DNA of 64,000 nucleotides from Nocardia acidivorans NBRC 108247 (GCF_001625085.1 NZ_BDAW01000027.1:1-64000), one strand, 5' to 3'; shown: positions 1-7,636, counted from the first letter of the stretch. The notes: a model not told the origin generated them from the letters alone. Program-made: numbers and translations.

Positions 1-47
1 AAGAGCCCGAACCGGTTCCGGACCCCTCGACGTCGAGGCTGTGACCA

Positions 48-230
48 CTACATGAAGCTGGACTCCATGGTGGGGCCGAGAGCGGCGTCGCCGCCGGTGA
101 TGATCGGCTGGCAGTTGCCGTAGCCGGCACCGCCGCCCACCGGATCGGTGACGCGCACGACGGTATCGCGGATCTGGTGCAGGTGGATGCCGTACCGGCT
201 GCCGTCGGCCCGTTCGAGCAGCGCGGGCAC
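48..230 (-). CDS. Short hypothetical ORF downstream of arsM
   Basis: A 60-residue frame opens at a GTG and ends ESSFM. It lies on the same strand directly behind arsM, and its frame is open all the way back to the arsM stop codon (the codon after that TAG is in the same frame). I do not recognise the protein; its middle is rich in glycine (PVGGGAGYGNC). A purine-rich stretch sits just after the arsM stop but is far from the GTG. It could be a small gene, a remnant of a longer one, or chance. Confidence 0.3.
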   Translation of the reverse strand: MPALLERADGSRYGIHLHQIRDTVVRVTDPVGGGAGYGNCQPIITGGDAALGPTMESSFM

Positions 231-281
231 CAGATCATGCGGACGGGCGCGTCGGGGACCGGATGAAACCGCTGGTCCTCC

Positions 282-1094
282 CTACTGGCCGGAGCAGCAG
301 TCGCCATCGCAGCAACTCGGCACGGCGGGTTTGACGGCTTTGACGATCGCCGAATGCATACCGTCCGCCACGGCGTGGGTCGTCGTGATCTCGATATCGC
401 TGAATCCCGCGGCCGTCAATTGGTCTCGGTACTCGGTGAAGGAGAGTGCGCCCGCGATGCAGCCGACGTAATCGCCGCGTTCGGCGCGCTCGGCGGGGGA
501 GAGGGTGTCCTCGGCCACGACATCGGTGATGCCGATGCGCCCGCCCGGCACCAGAACCCGCGACATTTCGGCGAAGACGGCGGGCTTATCGGTCGACAGG
601 TTGATCACGCAGTTGGAGATGACCACGTCGATAGTGCTGTCGGACAGGGGAATCGCCTCGATGGTGCCTTTCAGGAACTCGACATTGGTCACTCCGGCCT
701 TGGCGGCATTCGCATTGGCCAGGGCCAGCATCTCATCGGTCATATCGACCCCGAACGCCTTACCGGTCTCCCCGACACGGCGCGCGGACAGCAGTACGTC
801 GATGCCGCCACCGGATCCGAGATCGAGTACGCGTTCGCCCACCCGCAGGTCGGCGACCGCGGTCGGATTGCCGCAACCGAGCGATGCGGCGACGGCCTGG
901 ATGGGAAGCTCATCGCGCTCGGCGGCCGCGTACAGGCTCGCACCGAAGTTCTCGTCGAGCTCCATGGCATCGGTCGCGCAGCAGTCGCTGCCGCCGCAAC
1001 AGTCTTCGGCGGTGCCGCCCGCGGCCACCGCCGTCGCCGCCGCGGCGTAGCGGGATCGCACGGTTTCGCGCAGTGCATTGTCGAGTTCGGACAT
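282..1094 (-). CDS. arsM: Arsenite S-adenosylmethionine methyltransferase
   Basis: ArsM transfers methyl groups from S-adenosylmethionine to As(III) in the cytosol, giving methylated and finally volatile arsenicals. The SAM-binding loop VLDLGSGGGIDVL lies about one third into the protein. The conserved arsenic-ligand cysteines are visible in SLGCGNP, VISNCVINL and GCIAGAL, and extra cysteine pairs sit near the N-terminus (DCCGGSDCC) and at the C-terminus (SCCDGDCCSG). The length of 270 residues fits the family. I chose the ATG at 1094 because GAAAGGG lies 8 bases upstream; a GTG three codons earlier is almost on top of that site. The gene is transcribed divergently from arsR, and an ArsR-type operator lies between them, so As(III)-relieved repression is likely. 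Confidence 0.93.
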   Translation of the reverse strand: MSELDNALRETVRSRYAAAATAVAAGGTAEDCCGGSDCCATDAMELDENFGASLYAAAERDELPIQAVAASLGCGNPTAVADLRVGERVLDLGSGGGIDVLLSARRVGETGKAFGVDMTDEMLALANANAAKAGVTNVEFLKGTIEAIPLSDSTIDVVISNCVINLSTDKPAVFAEMSRVLVPGGRIGITDVVAEDTLSPAERAERGDYVGCIAGALSFTEYRDQLTAAGFSDIEITTTHAVADGMHSAIVKAVKPAVPSCCDGDCCSGQ

Positions 1095-1186
1095 GGGGAT
1101 CACCCTTTCGGAGCACCCTCAACCGGAGTATTTGCCCTGCTGACCGTGCTGTATTGACGACTGTCTAATCAAGTGTGGTGGGCTGG

Positions 1187-1202
1187 ATCGACATCTGTCA
1201 AT
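1187..1202. promoter_or_regulatory. Probable ArsR operator
   Basis: ATCGACA-TC-TGTCAAT is an imperfect palindrome with 7-base arms and one mismatch, in the divergent arsM/arsR gap and just before the preferred arsR start. TTGACAnnTGTCAA-like palindromes are typical of ArsR/SmtB operators. A looser related sequence (ATTGACgactGTCTAAT) lies at about 1153-1168. Inference from position and symmetry. Confidence 0.5.
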
Positions 1203-1210
1203 ATAGAAAT

Positions 1211-1579
1211 GTGTCGAAACAAGAACTCCCGGCGATCGCCCTGGCGGATTGCTGCTCCACCGCGCTGTCCGAATCCCTCGATGCGGACACCGCGATCACC
1301 CTCGCGGGAGCCTTCAAGGCCCTCGGCGACCCGGTGCGCCTGCGCCTGCTATCGCTGATCGCGGCCGGCGGCGGCGACGACGTGTGCGTCTGCGAGCTGA
1401 CTCCGGCCTTCGACCTGTCCCAGCCCACCATCTCCCATCACCTGAAAGTGCTCCGCGAGGCGGGCCTGCTCACCTCCGAGCGACGCGGCACCTGGGTGTA
1501 CTACCGCGTGATTCCCGCTGCGCTGCAACGACTCTCCGACGTGCTCGCGCCCACCGGCCTGACCGCCACGCCCGCGTGA
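1211..1579 (+). CDS. arsR: ArsR/SmtB-family arsenic-responsive repressor
   Basis: A winged-helix metalloregulator that releases DNA on binding As(III). The metal-box segment DVCVCEL is the ELCVCDL motif of ArsR proteins, and the recognition helix follows (LSQPTISHHLKVLREAGLL). A further cysteine pair lies near the N-terminus (LADCCSTAL). The GTG at 1211 gives 122 residues, the usual family size, and keeps the upstream palindrome outside the gene; a GTG at 1175 would add 12 residues but lie upstream of the operator. There is no clear Shine-Dalgarno. TATAGA just before this GTG could serve a leaderless transcript. The stop codon overlaps the start of the aquaporin gene (GTGA), so the two are translationally coupled. 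Confidence 0.88.
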   Translation: MSKQELPAIALADCCSTALSESLDADTAITLAGAFKALGDPVRLRLLSLIAAGGGDDVCVCELTPAFDLSQPTISHHLKVLREAGLLTSERRGTWVYYRVIPAALQRLSDVLAPTGLTATPA

Positions 1580-2301
1580 GCGACACCATCGCGCCGCCAC
1601 TCGCGCGCCGGTTGGCGGCCGAGTGCGTCGGAACCGCGGCGCTGGTCGCCGTCGTCGTCGGTTCCGGTATTGCCGCGCAACAACTTTCGCCCGCCGATGG
1701 CGGTCTGCGACTACTGGAGAATTCCACCGCGACGGTCTTGGGTCTCGCGGTGCTGATTCTGGTGTTCGGGCCGGTCTCCGGCGCGCACTTCAATCCGGCC
1801 GTATCCCTGGCCGATTGGCTGGCCGGGCGTCGCACGCGGACCGGACTCACGGGTTCGCAAGTCGCGGCGTACTCGGCCGCGCAGATCGCCGGGGCCATTG
1901 TCGGCGCGATCCTGGCGAACCTCATGTTCAACCAGTCCGCCGGCCAGATCTCGACTCATGATCGAGTCGACAGCGGTCATCTGATCGGCGAAATAGTCGC
2001 CACCGCAGGGCTTATCCTGCTCATCTTCGCCCTGGCGCGAACCGGGCGATCCGCGCTCGCCCCGGCGGCGGTCGCGGCCTGGATCGGTGCGGCCTACTGG
2101 TTCACCAGCTCCACCTCCTTCGCGAATCCCGCCGTCACGATCGGACGGATGTTCACCGATACCTTCGCCGGTATCGCACCCGCCTCCGCGCCCGGATTCA
2201 TTGCCGCGCAATTGATCGGCGCGCTGCTCGGACTCGGCGCGGTCGCGCTGTTCCATCCCGCGCCACCCGTCGCGGCCGATGATGTAGTCGTTCCGCACTG
2301 A
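1576..2301 (+). CDS. MIP-family aquaglyceroporin, probable arsenical efflux channel
   Basis: A 241-residue membrane channel of the major intrinsic protein family. Both half-helix signatures are present: HFNPAVS in the first half and FANPAVT in the second, with about six hydrophobic helices. The GTG start overlaps the arsR stop (GTGA), placing the gene in the ars operon. Aquaglyceroporins in ars operons (AqpS type) let trivalent arsenic or methylated arsenicals leave the cell by diffusion; with ArsM next door, a role in releasing As(III) or methylarsenite is a reasonable inference. A water or glycerol channel cannot be excluded from sequence alone. Confidence 0.87.
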   Translation: MSDTIAPPLARRLAAECVGTAALVAVVVGSGIAAQQLSPADGGLRLLENSTATVLGLAVLILVFGPVSGAHFNPAVSLADWLAGRRTRTGLTGSQVAAYSAAQIAGAIVGAILANLMFNQSAGQISTHDRVDSGHLIGEIVATAGLILLIFALARTGRSALAPAAVAAWIGAAYWFTSSTSFANPAVTIGRMFTDTFAGIAPASAPGFIAAQLIGALLGLGAVALFHPAPPVAADDVVVPH

Positions 2302-2376
2302 TCCGTGACACCGATGAGTTTTCCGCTCGCGCACCGTCGACAGTCATAGCCAGACGACTCACCCCGGAGGAATCAG

Positions 2377-2841
2377 ATGACCGCTGTACCCGAACTCGTC
2401 ACCCTCGATCCGGTCGTGACGGCCGCCGTCCGCGCCACGGTCCCGCTGTCCGGGCTCCGTGACTTCTTCGATGCCTCGTTCGGTGCGCTCGGGGGCGCGG
2501 TGGCTGCCCAGCGGCTCGACATCAAAGGGCCCGCCTTCGGTCTCTATCGCGGAGCCGGTGGTGACCCGCTCGACGTCGAGGTCGGGTTTGCCGTCGGTGG
2601 TCCGGTCGAACCCACCGGTGCTGTCATCGCGAGTTCGCTGCCCGGCGGTCGGGTCGCGCGTGTCATTCACTTCGGTGGATTCGACGGACTCACCTCGTCC
2701 TGGACCGAACTTCAGGCGTGGATCGAATCGCAGGGCCTGGTGCCGGCCGCCCATCGCTGGGAGGTGTACATCACCCAGCCCTCGCCCGATATGAATCCCG
2801 ATGACCTGCGCACCGAGCTCAATTGGCCGATAGTCGACTGA
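2377..2841 (+). CDS. GyrI-like / AraC effector-binding domain protein
   Basis: A 154-residue soluble protein resembling the stand-alone effector-binding domain of the SOUL/GyrI group: N-terminal strand TAVPELVTLDPVVTAAVRATVP, a central GPAFGLYRG turn, the HFGGFDGLTSSW segment, and the C-terminal WEVYITQPSPDMNPDDLRTELNWPI that ends many of these proteins. Such domains bind small hydrophobic or cationic molecules and may act as hydrolases or sequestering proteins. It has no DNA-binding domain. A strong ribosome site (GGAGGAA) precedes the ATG. It stands alone between the ars genes and the next unit. Confidence 0.75.
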   Translation: MTAVPELVTLDPVVTAAVRATVPLSGLRDFFDASFGALGGAVAAQRLDIKGPAFGLYRGAGGDPLDVEVGFAVGGPVEPTGAVIASSLPGGRVARVIHFGGFDGLTSSWTELQAWIESQGLVPAAHRWEVYITQPSPDMNPDDLRTELNWPIVD

Positions 2842-2867
2842 TCTTCGGCGCTCGGCGACCACCCTTG

Positions 2868-2915
2868 ACTTTCCTACCGGGAAAGTGGGACGCTTGACTT
2901 TCCCGGTAGGAAAGT
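2868..2915. promoter_or_regulatory. Double inverted operator before the 4-TM/winged-helix operon
   Basis: Two 19-base boxes, ACTTTCCTACCGGGAAAGT (2868-2886) and its exact reverse complement ACTTTCCCGGTAGGAAAGT (2897-2915), are separated by 10 bases. Each box has internal dyad symmetry (ACTTTCC...GGAAAGT type), and both are preceded by TTG, giving two TTGACT hexamers that could be -35 elements. The second box ends 12 bases before the ATG of the next gene. The natural binder is the winged-helix protein encoded second in the operon (autoregulation), an inference. Confidence 0.65.
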
Positions 2916-2927
2916 GAGGGGGTTGTC

Positions 2928-3392
2928 ATGGAAGACATTGCCGCGGATCAGGCTCGGGCCGCATTGGATGCGGCGGAGCGGGCTCGGCGTCGGGTGGCCG
3001 ACGAGGTGGGACTGCCCCGGGGTTACTGGTGGGGCATGGCGGCCGGATGGCTGGTTTTGGGGGTGATCGGCGATGTGGGGCCGGGGTGGTTGGTGATCGC
3101 CGCGACGCCGGCCTTCGGCGCCGGGCACTCGTTCGTGGCTTCGCGTCTGCTCGATGGGCGGCGGCGCACGGACGAGGTGCGGGTTTCGGCCGATACGGCG
3201 GGTCGGCGGACGCCGTTCGTGGTGATCGCCATGCTGGTCGGATTGGTCTGTGTCACGGTCGGTCTGGCGCTCGCGCTGCACGCCGACGGGGCCGGACATC
3301 CGGGGATCTGGGCGGCGGCGGTGGTCGCGGCGATCATCGGATTCGGGGGACCGGAAATGCTGCGGGTGCTGCGGCGGTGGGTGCGGGCATGA
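2928..3392 (+). CDS. Small membrane protein paired with a winged-helix regulator
   Basis: A 154-residue protein of unknown function. The N-terminal 35 residues are charged and helical (QARAALDAAERARRRVADEV), followed by about four hydrophobic segments (GMAAGWLVLGVIG; WLVIAATPAFGAG; FVVIAMLVGLVCVTVGLALAL; IWAAAVVAAIIGFGG) and a basic end. GAGGGGG lies a few bases before the ATG. Its stop overlaps the start of the downstream winged-helix gene (ATGA). Two-gene units of a small multi-span membrane protein and a short winged-helix regulator are widespread in actinobacteria, but the function of the membrane partner is not known to me. Confidence 0.7.
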   Translation: MEDIAADQARAALDAAERARRRVADEVGLPRGYWWGMAAGWLVLGVIGDVGPGWLVIAATPAFGAGHSFVASRLLDGRRRTDEVRVSADTAGRRTPFVVIAMLVGLVCVTVGLALALHADGAGHPGIWAAAVVAAIIGFGGPEMLRVLRRWVRA

Positions 3393-3700
3393 CCCGGGCG
3401 CGGTTCGACGAACTGATCCATCCCAGTACCAGGCTGTCGCTGGTGGCGACGCTGGCGGCGGCCGACTGGGCGGAGTTCGCGTTTCTGAAAGACCGTCTGG
3501 CGCTCTCGGATTCGGCCCTGTCGAAACAGTTGGCAACGCTCGAGGATGCCGGATATGTCAGCACCGAGCGTCGCCTCGACGGCAGCCGCCGCAAAGTCCG
3601 GGCGCGGCTGACGGACACCGGCAGGAAAGCCTTCCTGGGGCATATCGCCGCACTGCGGGAGATTGTGGCGGCCGCCGCGCCGCCATCGGATCCGATCTAG
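3389..3700 (+). CDS. Winged-helix DNA-binding regulator, short MarR-like type
   Basis: A 103-residue protein made only of a winged helix-turn-helix: helices LVATLAAADWAEFAFLKDRLA, the recognition helix SDSALSKQLATLEDAGYV, and a wing with the TERRLDGSRRKVRARLT pattern. This resembles the stand-alone 'winged helix DNA-binding domain' proteins often placed in MarR-like families. It overlaps the upstream membrane gene by four bases and is probably translated with it. The two mirror-image palindromes upstream are the likely autoregulatory binding sites. No ligand domain is present. Confidence 0.82.
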   Translation: MTRARFDELIHPSTRLSLVATLAAADWAEFAFLKDRLALSDSALSKQLATLEDAGYVSTERRLDGSRRKVRARLTDTGRKAFLGHIAALREIVAAAAPPSDPI

Positions 3701-3710
3701 CTCGAGGAAT

Positions 3711-4193
3711 TCAGCGCTTGTCCCGATACGTTTCGAGGATGCGGCGAATCGACGGCGTCACCGGGAGGTCGCCGTCGAGCGGGATCCACCGGTAGTCGTT
3801 GTAGTTGCTCAGCCGGATCGGCCCGACACCGGCCACCTCGACCGCGAAATGTTCGCGGCGGACCGGTTTCCCGGCATTCGACAGATAGTCGAAACCGCCC
3901 AGATGCGTGCGGATGTCGACCACCGTCAGTCCGGTCTCCTCGAGGACCGCGCGCGCCACCGCGACGGCCAGCGCCTCACCCGGGCGCACCGTCGTGCCGG
4001 GTAGGTTCAACGGTCGAGTACCGGCCACATACTCTTGTCGCTCCAACAGCAGCACCGCGCCGTTGTTCTCCAGGACGACGCCGAGCCGCAATGCCACGCC
4101 ATCGGCTTCGGCCTTCGCCTGTAGTCCGGTCAGCACCGACTCGCCGATCGACTGCCGGGGCGAAACCTCGAAATCCCACACTTGTGCACCCAC
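3711..4193 (-). CDS. NUDIX-domain protein with a degenerate NUDIX box
   Basis: A 160-residue protein with a NUDIX fold: PGTTVRPGEALAVAVARAVLEETGLTV is the NUDIX box, flanked by strands (RLGVVLENNGAVLLLERQ) and a C-terminal W-x-P-L segment. Compared with G-x5-E-x7-REUxEExGU, the spacing from the first glycine to the first glutamate is one residue too long and the RE pair is RA (ARAVLEE), while the metal-binding EE pair remains. Activity on a nucleoside-diphosphate-like substrate is therefore uncertain. The GTG start is preceded by GGGATGT, a modest ribosome site. It converges with the winged-helix gene. Confidence 0.8.
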   Translation of the reverse strand: MGAQVWDFEVSPRQSIGESVLTGLQAKAEADGVALRLGVVLENNGAVLLLERQEYVAGTRPLNLPGTTVRPGEALAVAVARAVLEETGLTVVDIRTHLGGFDYLSNAGKPVRREHFAVEVAGVGPIRLSNYNDYRWIPLDGDLPVTPSIRRILETYRDKR

Positions 4194-4486
4194 ATCCCGT
4201 ACCGCCGGACACCGTCGACCGGCACAGTTTCTACGCTACCGCTGGAAAACCACTGGAGTGGAAGGAGATCCGCAAGTTTCGGCGCATCTCCACGGGACGG
4301 TCGCGTATGCCGGAAAGTTTTACGCATCCGATACCGACTGTCACAGTGTCCACGAGGCTGAATCCCCGCGCCAGTCAGGGCGCACTTCGGCCGAATTCAG
4401 GTGAGCACTGCGGCGAGTCGGTCGGTGATTCCCAGCGCCCGGCGGCCAATCTCGACGCGAACCCGAGACGGGCCCTCGCCGCCTCG

Positions 4487-4590
4487 TCACTCGCGGAGCT
4501 CGATCAGGTTCGGCGTCGGGTCCGTCCGATGGGGATCCTGGATCGCGGATCCTGGATCGCGGAAGTCTTGAGGCGGAATGGAATTTGTCA
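4487..4590 (-). pseudogene. Possible 3' remnant of a VOC/glyoxalase-family gene
   Basis: One minus-strand frame ends FRDPGSAIQDPHRTDPTPNL then IELRE and a stop. F-R-D-P followed by N-L-I-E-L near the C-terminus is the usual end of a vicinal-oxygen-chelate domain (FRDPDGNLIEL). No upstream coding part survives, because the region is occupied by the plus-strand hydrolase. A tandem duplication of 14 bases falls inside this stretch and separates the two motif halves. Low-confidence interpretation. Confidence 0.3.
4533..4560 (+). repeat. Tandem duplication of a 14-base unit
   Basis: GGATCCTGGATCGC occurs twice in a row (4533-4546 and 4547-4560), perfectly conserved. It lies in the non-coding gap, within the possible VOC remnant. 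Confidence 0.85.
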
Positions 4591-4644
4591 CTCCGGGTGG
4601 GGGTGTGCTGGACCTTGTCGGCGCGAAAGGCAGAGACTGGGGTT

Positions 4645-5394
4645 ATGAATGATCTCGCGGTGCGGCGGGTCGGGAATGGTCCGGAGATAGTGCTGGTGCA
4701 CGGTGGGGCCGGGCCCAGTACCACGTGGGCGGGACTGGCGGGGCTGGCCGCGCGGTGGACGCTGGTGCAGGTGTATCGGCGGGGGTTCGAGCCGAGTCCG
4801 CCGGTGCGGGGGCGGCATGACTTTCTGGTCGATGCGCAGGATCTGGGGGTGTTGTTCCGGGCGCAGCGGGCGCATGTGGTCGCGCACTCCTATGGGGTGC
4901 TCGGGACATTGCTGGCCGCGGTGGCGGATCCGGGGAGTGTCCGGTCGCTGACCTTGATCGAGCCGCCGCTGTACTTCCTGGCCGGGCAGGATGCGGATGT
5001 GGTGCGGCTGAAGGAGTTGGGGGACATGGTCCTGTGCGATGGACTCGACTCCGAACCCGAGGCGCTGCGGGAGTTTCTCACTCTCGCGGGGGCTCCCGGC
5101 ATCGGTGCGGGCCGACTTCCCGAATCGGTGGCGGTTGCGGTGCGGCGCGCGCAGTTCGCCCGGCTGCCGGGGGAGATCACGCTGGATCTGGAAGTGTTGC
5201 GTACGAAGGAGATTCCCGCGCTGGTCGCCTCCGGTGCGCATCGGCCGGGGATCGAGCGAATCTGTGACGGGCTCGCCGCGGCCTTGGACGCACAGCGGGT
5301 GGTGGCACCCGGCGCGGGCCATTTCGTCGCGGCCGCACCGGGTTTCGCCGACACACTGGAGCGTTTTCTGTCCGGAACCGACGCGCTCGGCTAA
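4645..5394 (+). CDS. Alpha/beta hydrolase
   Basis: A 249-residue alpha/beta-hydrolase-fold protein. The oxyanion-hole strand is IVLVHGGAGPS, the nucleophile elbow is VVAHSYGVLG (serine in H-S-Y-G), and the catalytic histidine is in APGAGHFVAAAPG near the C-terminus. This arrangement fits esterases, lactonases or related hydrolases; the substrate cannot be read from sequence. The ATG at 4645 follows a GGGG-rich stretch and fits the fold start; an upstream in-frame start at 4585 would only add an unconserved extension. The end overlaps the convergent small gene by four bases. Confidence 0.85.
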   Translation: MNDLAVRRVGNGPEIVLVHGGAGPSTTWAGLAGLAARWTLVQVYRRGFEPSPPVRGRHDFLVDAQDLGVLFRAQRAHVVAHSYGVLGTLLAAVADPGSVRSLTLIEPPLYFLAGQDADVVRLKELGDMVLCDGLDSEPEALREFLTLAGAPGIGAGRLPESVAVAVRRAQFARLPGEITLDLEVLRTKEIPALVASGAHRPGIERICDGLAAALDAQRVVAPGAGHFVAAAPGFADTLERFLSGTDALG

Positions 5395-5684
5395 CAGACC
5401 ATACCGTGGCGCACCGCGGATTTGACGTCGAAGTTGTCCGGATCGACAGCTGTTCTGACCACCGTCTGCTTCGGCACATCGACCAGGAAGGTCCAGCCGC
5501 CGGACAGCGCGACACCGGCGGCGTCGACTCGATTGACCTGAATGTATTTGTCGCTGTTCGGAATTGGACGGGCGGTCAAGCGGCCGAACCGCGTCTCGGG
5601 CGCCTTCGCGCGCACCAGTTCGATGGCCGAATCCATAGCCGTGCGCGAAGCGACATCGGGTGCCGTCGACTGCTGTGCTTGCAT
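5391..5684 (-). CDS. Hypothetical protein, 97 residues
   Basis: A small soluble protein I do not recognise. It begins MQAQQSTAPDVASRTAMDSA and contains SDKYIQVNRVDAAGVALSG and GGWTFLVDVPKQTVVRTAVD, with no signal peptide or membrane segment. A good ribosome site (AGGAGA) lies 10 bases before the ATG, and codon use looks coding. It converges on the alpha/beta hydrolase with a four-base overlap of stops. Confidence 0.6.
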   Translation of the reverse strand: MQAQQSTAPDVASRTAMDSAIELVRAKAPETRFGRLTARPIPNSDKYIQVNRVDAAGVALSGGWTFLVDVPKQTVVRTAVDPDNFDVKSAVRHGMVC

Positions 5685-5793
5685 GATGGTCGTTCTCCTC
5701 GCGTTTCCAACCTGTCCGCGTAGTCATACCGGTTTCGCGGCCGGAGGGCACCCGATATCGTTTCTCCGGCCGCGGAGCAGACCGCGCGGTTGA

Positions 5794-7317
5794 CTATTGT
5801 GCCGCGCCGAACCAGGTGGTGAGCGCCGCGCGCAGGTCGGCGGGGTCGGCGGGCTCGTCCACGCCGGCGGCCCAGGCGACACAGGCGTCAGGGCGGATCA
5901 GCACGGCGTCTGCGGGGCGGTAATCCGTTTTGCCGCTGTGGATTTCGATGCGGTGCGCCCACTCCTGCGCAACCTCCCGCAGTTCGGGGCGATCGGCCAG
6001 ATCGAGGAATACCGGCCGCGCCGTCCGCATCAATTCCGCGATACTCGTGGTGCCGTCGTCGGTGTGCAGGGTCAGGTCGGGGGCGAACCCGCCGATGAGA
6101 TGATGATCACCGGTGAGCGGGTAGCGAACATCGCTGCCCGCGATGAAGGCTCCCATCCGCTCGAGTGCGGGCCTGTCCGAGAGCAATTCCCGGAAGACCG
6201 CGCGGAGAGCATCGGCGGCGGGATCCTGCGCACGACGCAATGCCACCTGCGCCTGGGTGTGCAGCATGGTGCGGACCCCGGCGAAATGCCGTTCGCGATG
6301 GTAGCTGTCCAGCAGTCCCTCGGGGGCCCAACCCTGCACGGCGGCAGCGAGTTTCCACGCAAGATTGACCGTATCGAGCATGCCCGCGTTCAAGGCCACG
6401 CCGGTCGCCGGGAACAGATGCGCCGCATCGCCCGCCAGCAGAATCCGCCCGGCACGGTAGCTTTCGGCTTGGCGCGCCTGAAAGGTGAAGCGCGACAGCC
6501 GAGTCGGCGATTCGATCGGCACGTCCACGCCGAGCACCCGGCCGATGCTGATCCGCATCTCTTCCAGGGTCATCGGATTGTCATCGTCGTATTCGGTGAG
6601 CTCGTCCTCGGTGGTGAAGACGCTGAGGGGCCTGCCCTCGACGGCCGGTCCGAAGGCGAAGACGCCGCGATCGGTGCGCGTGAATCCCCACTCGACCCGG
6701 CCGAGCCCGGGAATGTCGAGCGCGCCGTTGTCGAGCACCCGCACTCCGTCGCCGACCATCACCGTGGCGAACCGGTTGATCTCCGGATAGGTGGTGCCGG
6801 GGAAGGCGAGTCCGGCCATGGCGCGCACCGAACTGCGCCCGCCATCGCAGGCCACCAGGTACGGCGCGGTCACCTGATAGGCGCCCTCGGGTCCGCGCAC
6901 CTCGGCGGTCACGGTGTCATCGTCCTGCCGCACCGCGACGACCGCATGTCCGCGCAGCACCTCGGCGCCGAGTTCGACGGCCCGCTGTTCGAGCACGTCC
7001 TCCACGAGCGCCTGCGCGATCGGCATGGCGTGCATGGGCGACTCCGGCAACGGCGTGAAATCGAGTTCCACACCGCCCCAGGGCAGACTGGCCGGGACCA
7101 GATTCTTGCTGCCCACCGCCTCGAACCGATCCAGGATCCCGCGATAGCCCAGCAGTTGCAGAATCTGCCCGCCCAGCCCACTGGCCTTCGGAGTCGCCCG
7201 GCGCTGCGAATGCCGTTCGAGCACCAGCGGGCGCACCCCCGCCAGACTCAACTCCGAGGCCAGCATCAGCCCGGTCGGTCCGGCACCCACGATGATCACG
7301 TCGGCTTCCACACGCAT
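5794..7317 (-). CDS. FAD-dependent aromatic-type monooxygenase (class A)
   Basis: A 507-residue flavoprotein hydroxylase of the PheA/RdmE/PgaE kind. The N-terminal FAD-binding GxGxxG is in DVIIVGAGPTGLMLASEL, the DG motif is in PYLVACDGGRSSVRAMAG, and the GD motif is in ILLAGDAAHLFPATG, followed by NAGMLDTVNLAWKLAA. The last 100 residues resemble the thioredoxin-like C-terminal domain of polyketide and phenol hydroxylases. These enzymes use NAD(P)H and O2 to hydroxylate an aromatic substrate, unknown here. The ATG at 7317 has GGGAG 8 bases upstream; the frame stays open further upstream but without homology. It is a single gene with no partner. Confidence 0.88.
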   Translation of the reverse strand: MRVEADVIIVGAGPTGLMLASELSLAGVRPLVLERHSQRRATPKASGLGGQILQLLGYRGILDRFEAVGSKNLVPASLPWGGVELDFTPLPESPMHAMPIAQALVEDVLEQRAVELGAEVLRGHAVVAVRQDDDTVTAEVRGPEGAYQVTAPYLVACDGGRSSVRAMAGLAFPGTTYPEINRFATVMVGDGVRVLDNGALDIPGLGRVEWGFTRTDRGVFAFGPAVEGRPLSVFTTEDELTEYDDDNPMTLEEMRISIGRVLGVDVPIESPTRLSRFTFQARQAESYRAGRILLAGDAAHLFPATGVALNAGMLDTVNLAWKLAAAVQGWAPEGLLDSYHRERHFAGVRTMLHTQAQVALRRAQDPAADALRAVFRELLSDRPALERMGAFIAGSDVRYPLTGDHHLIGGFAPDLTLHTDDGTTSIAELMRTARPVFLDLADRPELREVAQEWAHRIEIHSGKTDYRPADAVLIRPDACVAWAAGVDEPADPADLRAALTTWFGAAQ

Positions 7318-7636
7318 ATTCGTCACTCCCAGTGCCATGGATACTTGGTTCGAGGAGTGATTCTGCGCGATGACCCGGGGGTTGCCGCAACCTAGGGGAT
7401 GCGATATATGTTGAAAGGGGAAGCGAGACCGACCATTTGGATCAGGTCGGGAGACGCCCCCGTTCGGCCGGTCGTGCGAGCACTCCGCCACCGGCCGGAA
7501 TCTCCCGGATCAATGACGGCGGGGGCGTGGCCTGCCCCGACGAATCAGGCTGAGGCCGTACCGGTTTCGGCGATATTGTGATCCACTCCGTCAGTTCGGG
7601 CCGACCCGGGCTTGGTGAACCGCAAGGCGAGTCGGG
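7318..7636. other. Intergenic region without a recognised gene
   Basis: About 320 bases between the monooxygenase start and the molbindin stop. It carries the monooxygenase promoter region. I see no gene, strong palindrome or clear terminator. Confidence 0.5.

Larger units (their letters stand above)
4194..4644. other. Mostly non-coding gap
   Basis: About 450 bases lie between the divergent NUDIX and hydrolase genes. I see no convincing complete gene. It contains a possible VOC-gene tail on the minus strand (entered separately) and a tandem 14-base repeat. The rest holds the promoter regions of the two flanking genes, without a motif I can defend. Confidence 0.5.

Noticed and set aside
354..1157. 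Long plus-strand frame opposite arsM
   Set aside because: It is the antisense shadow of arsM, rich in arginine and histidine, with no protein pattern or ribosome site. Similar long frames opposite xylB (19013-20425) and mutB (57016-59430) were left out for the same reason.
4091..4648. 185-residue plus-strand frame in the 4.2-4.6 kb gap
   Set aside because: No recognisable domain, no ribosome site, and it overlaps the NUDIX gene and the hydrolase start.
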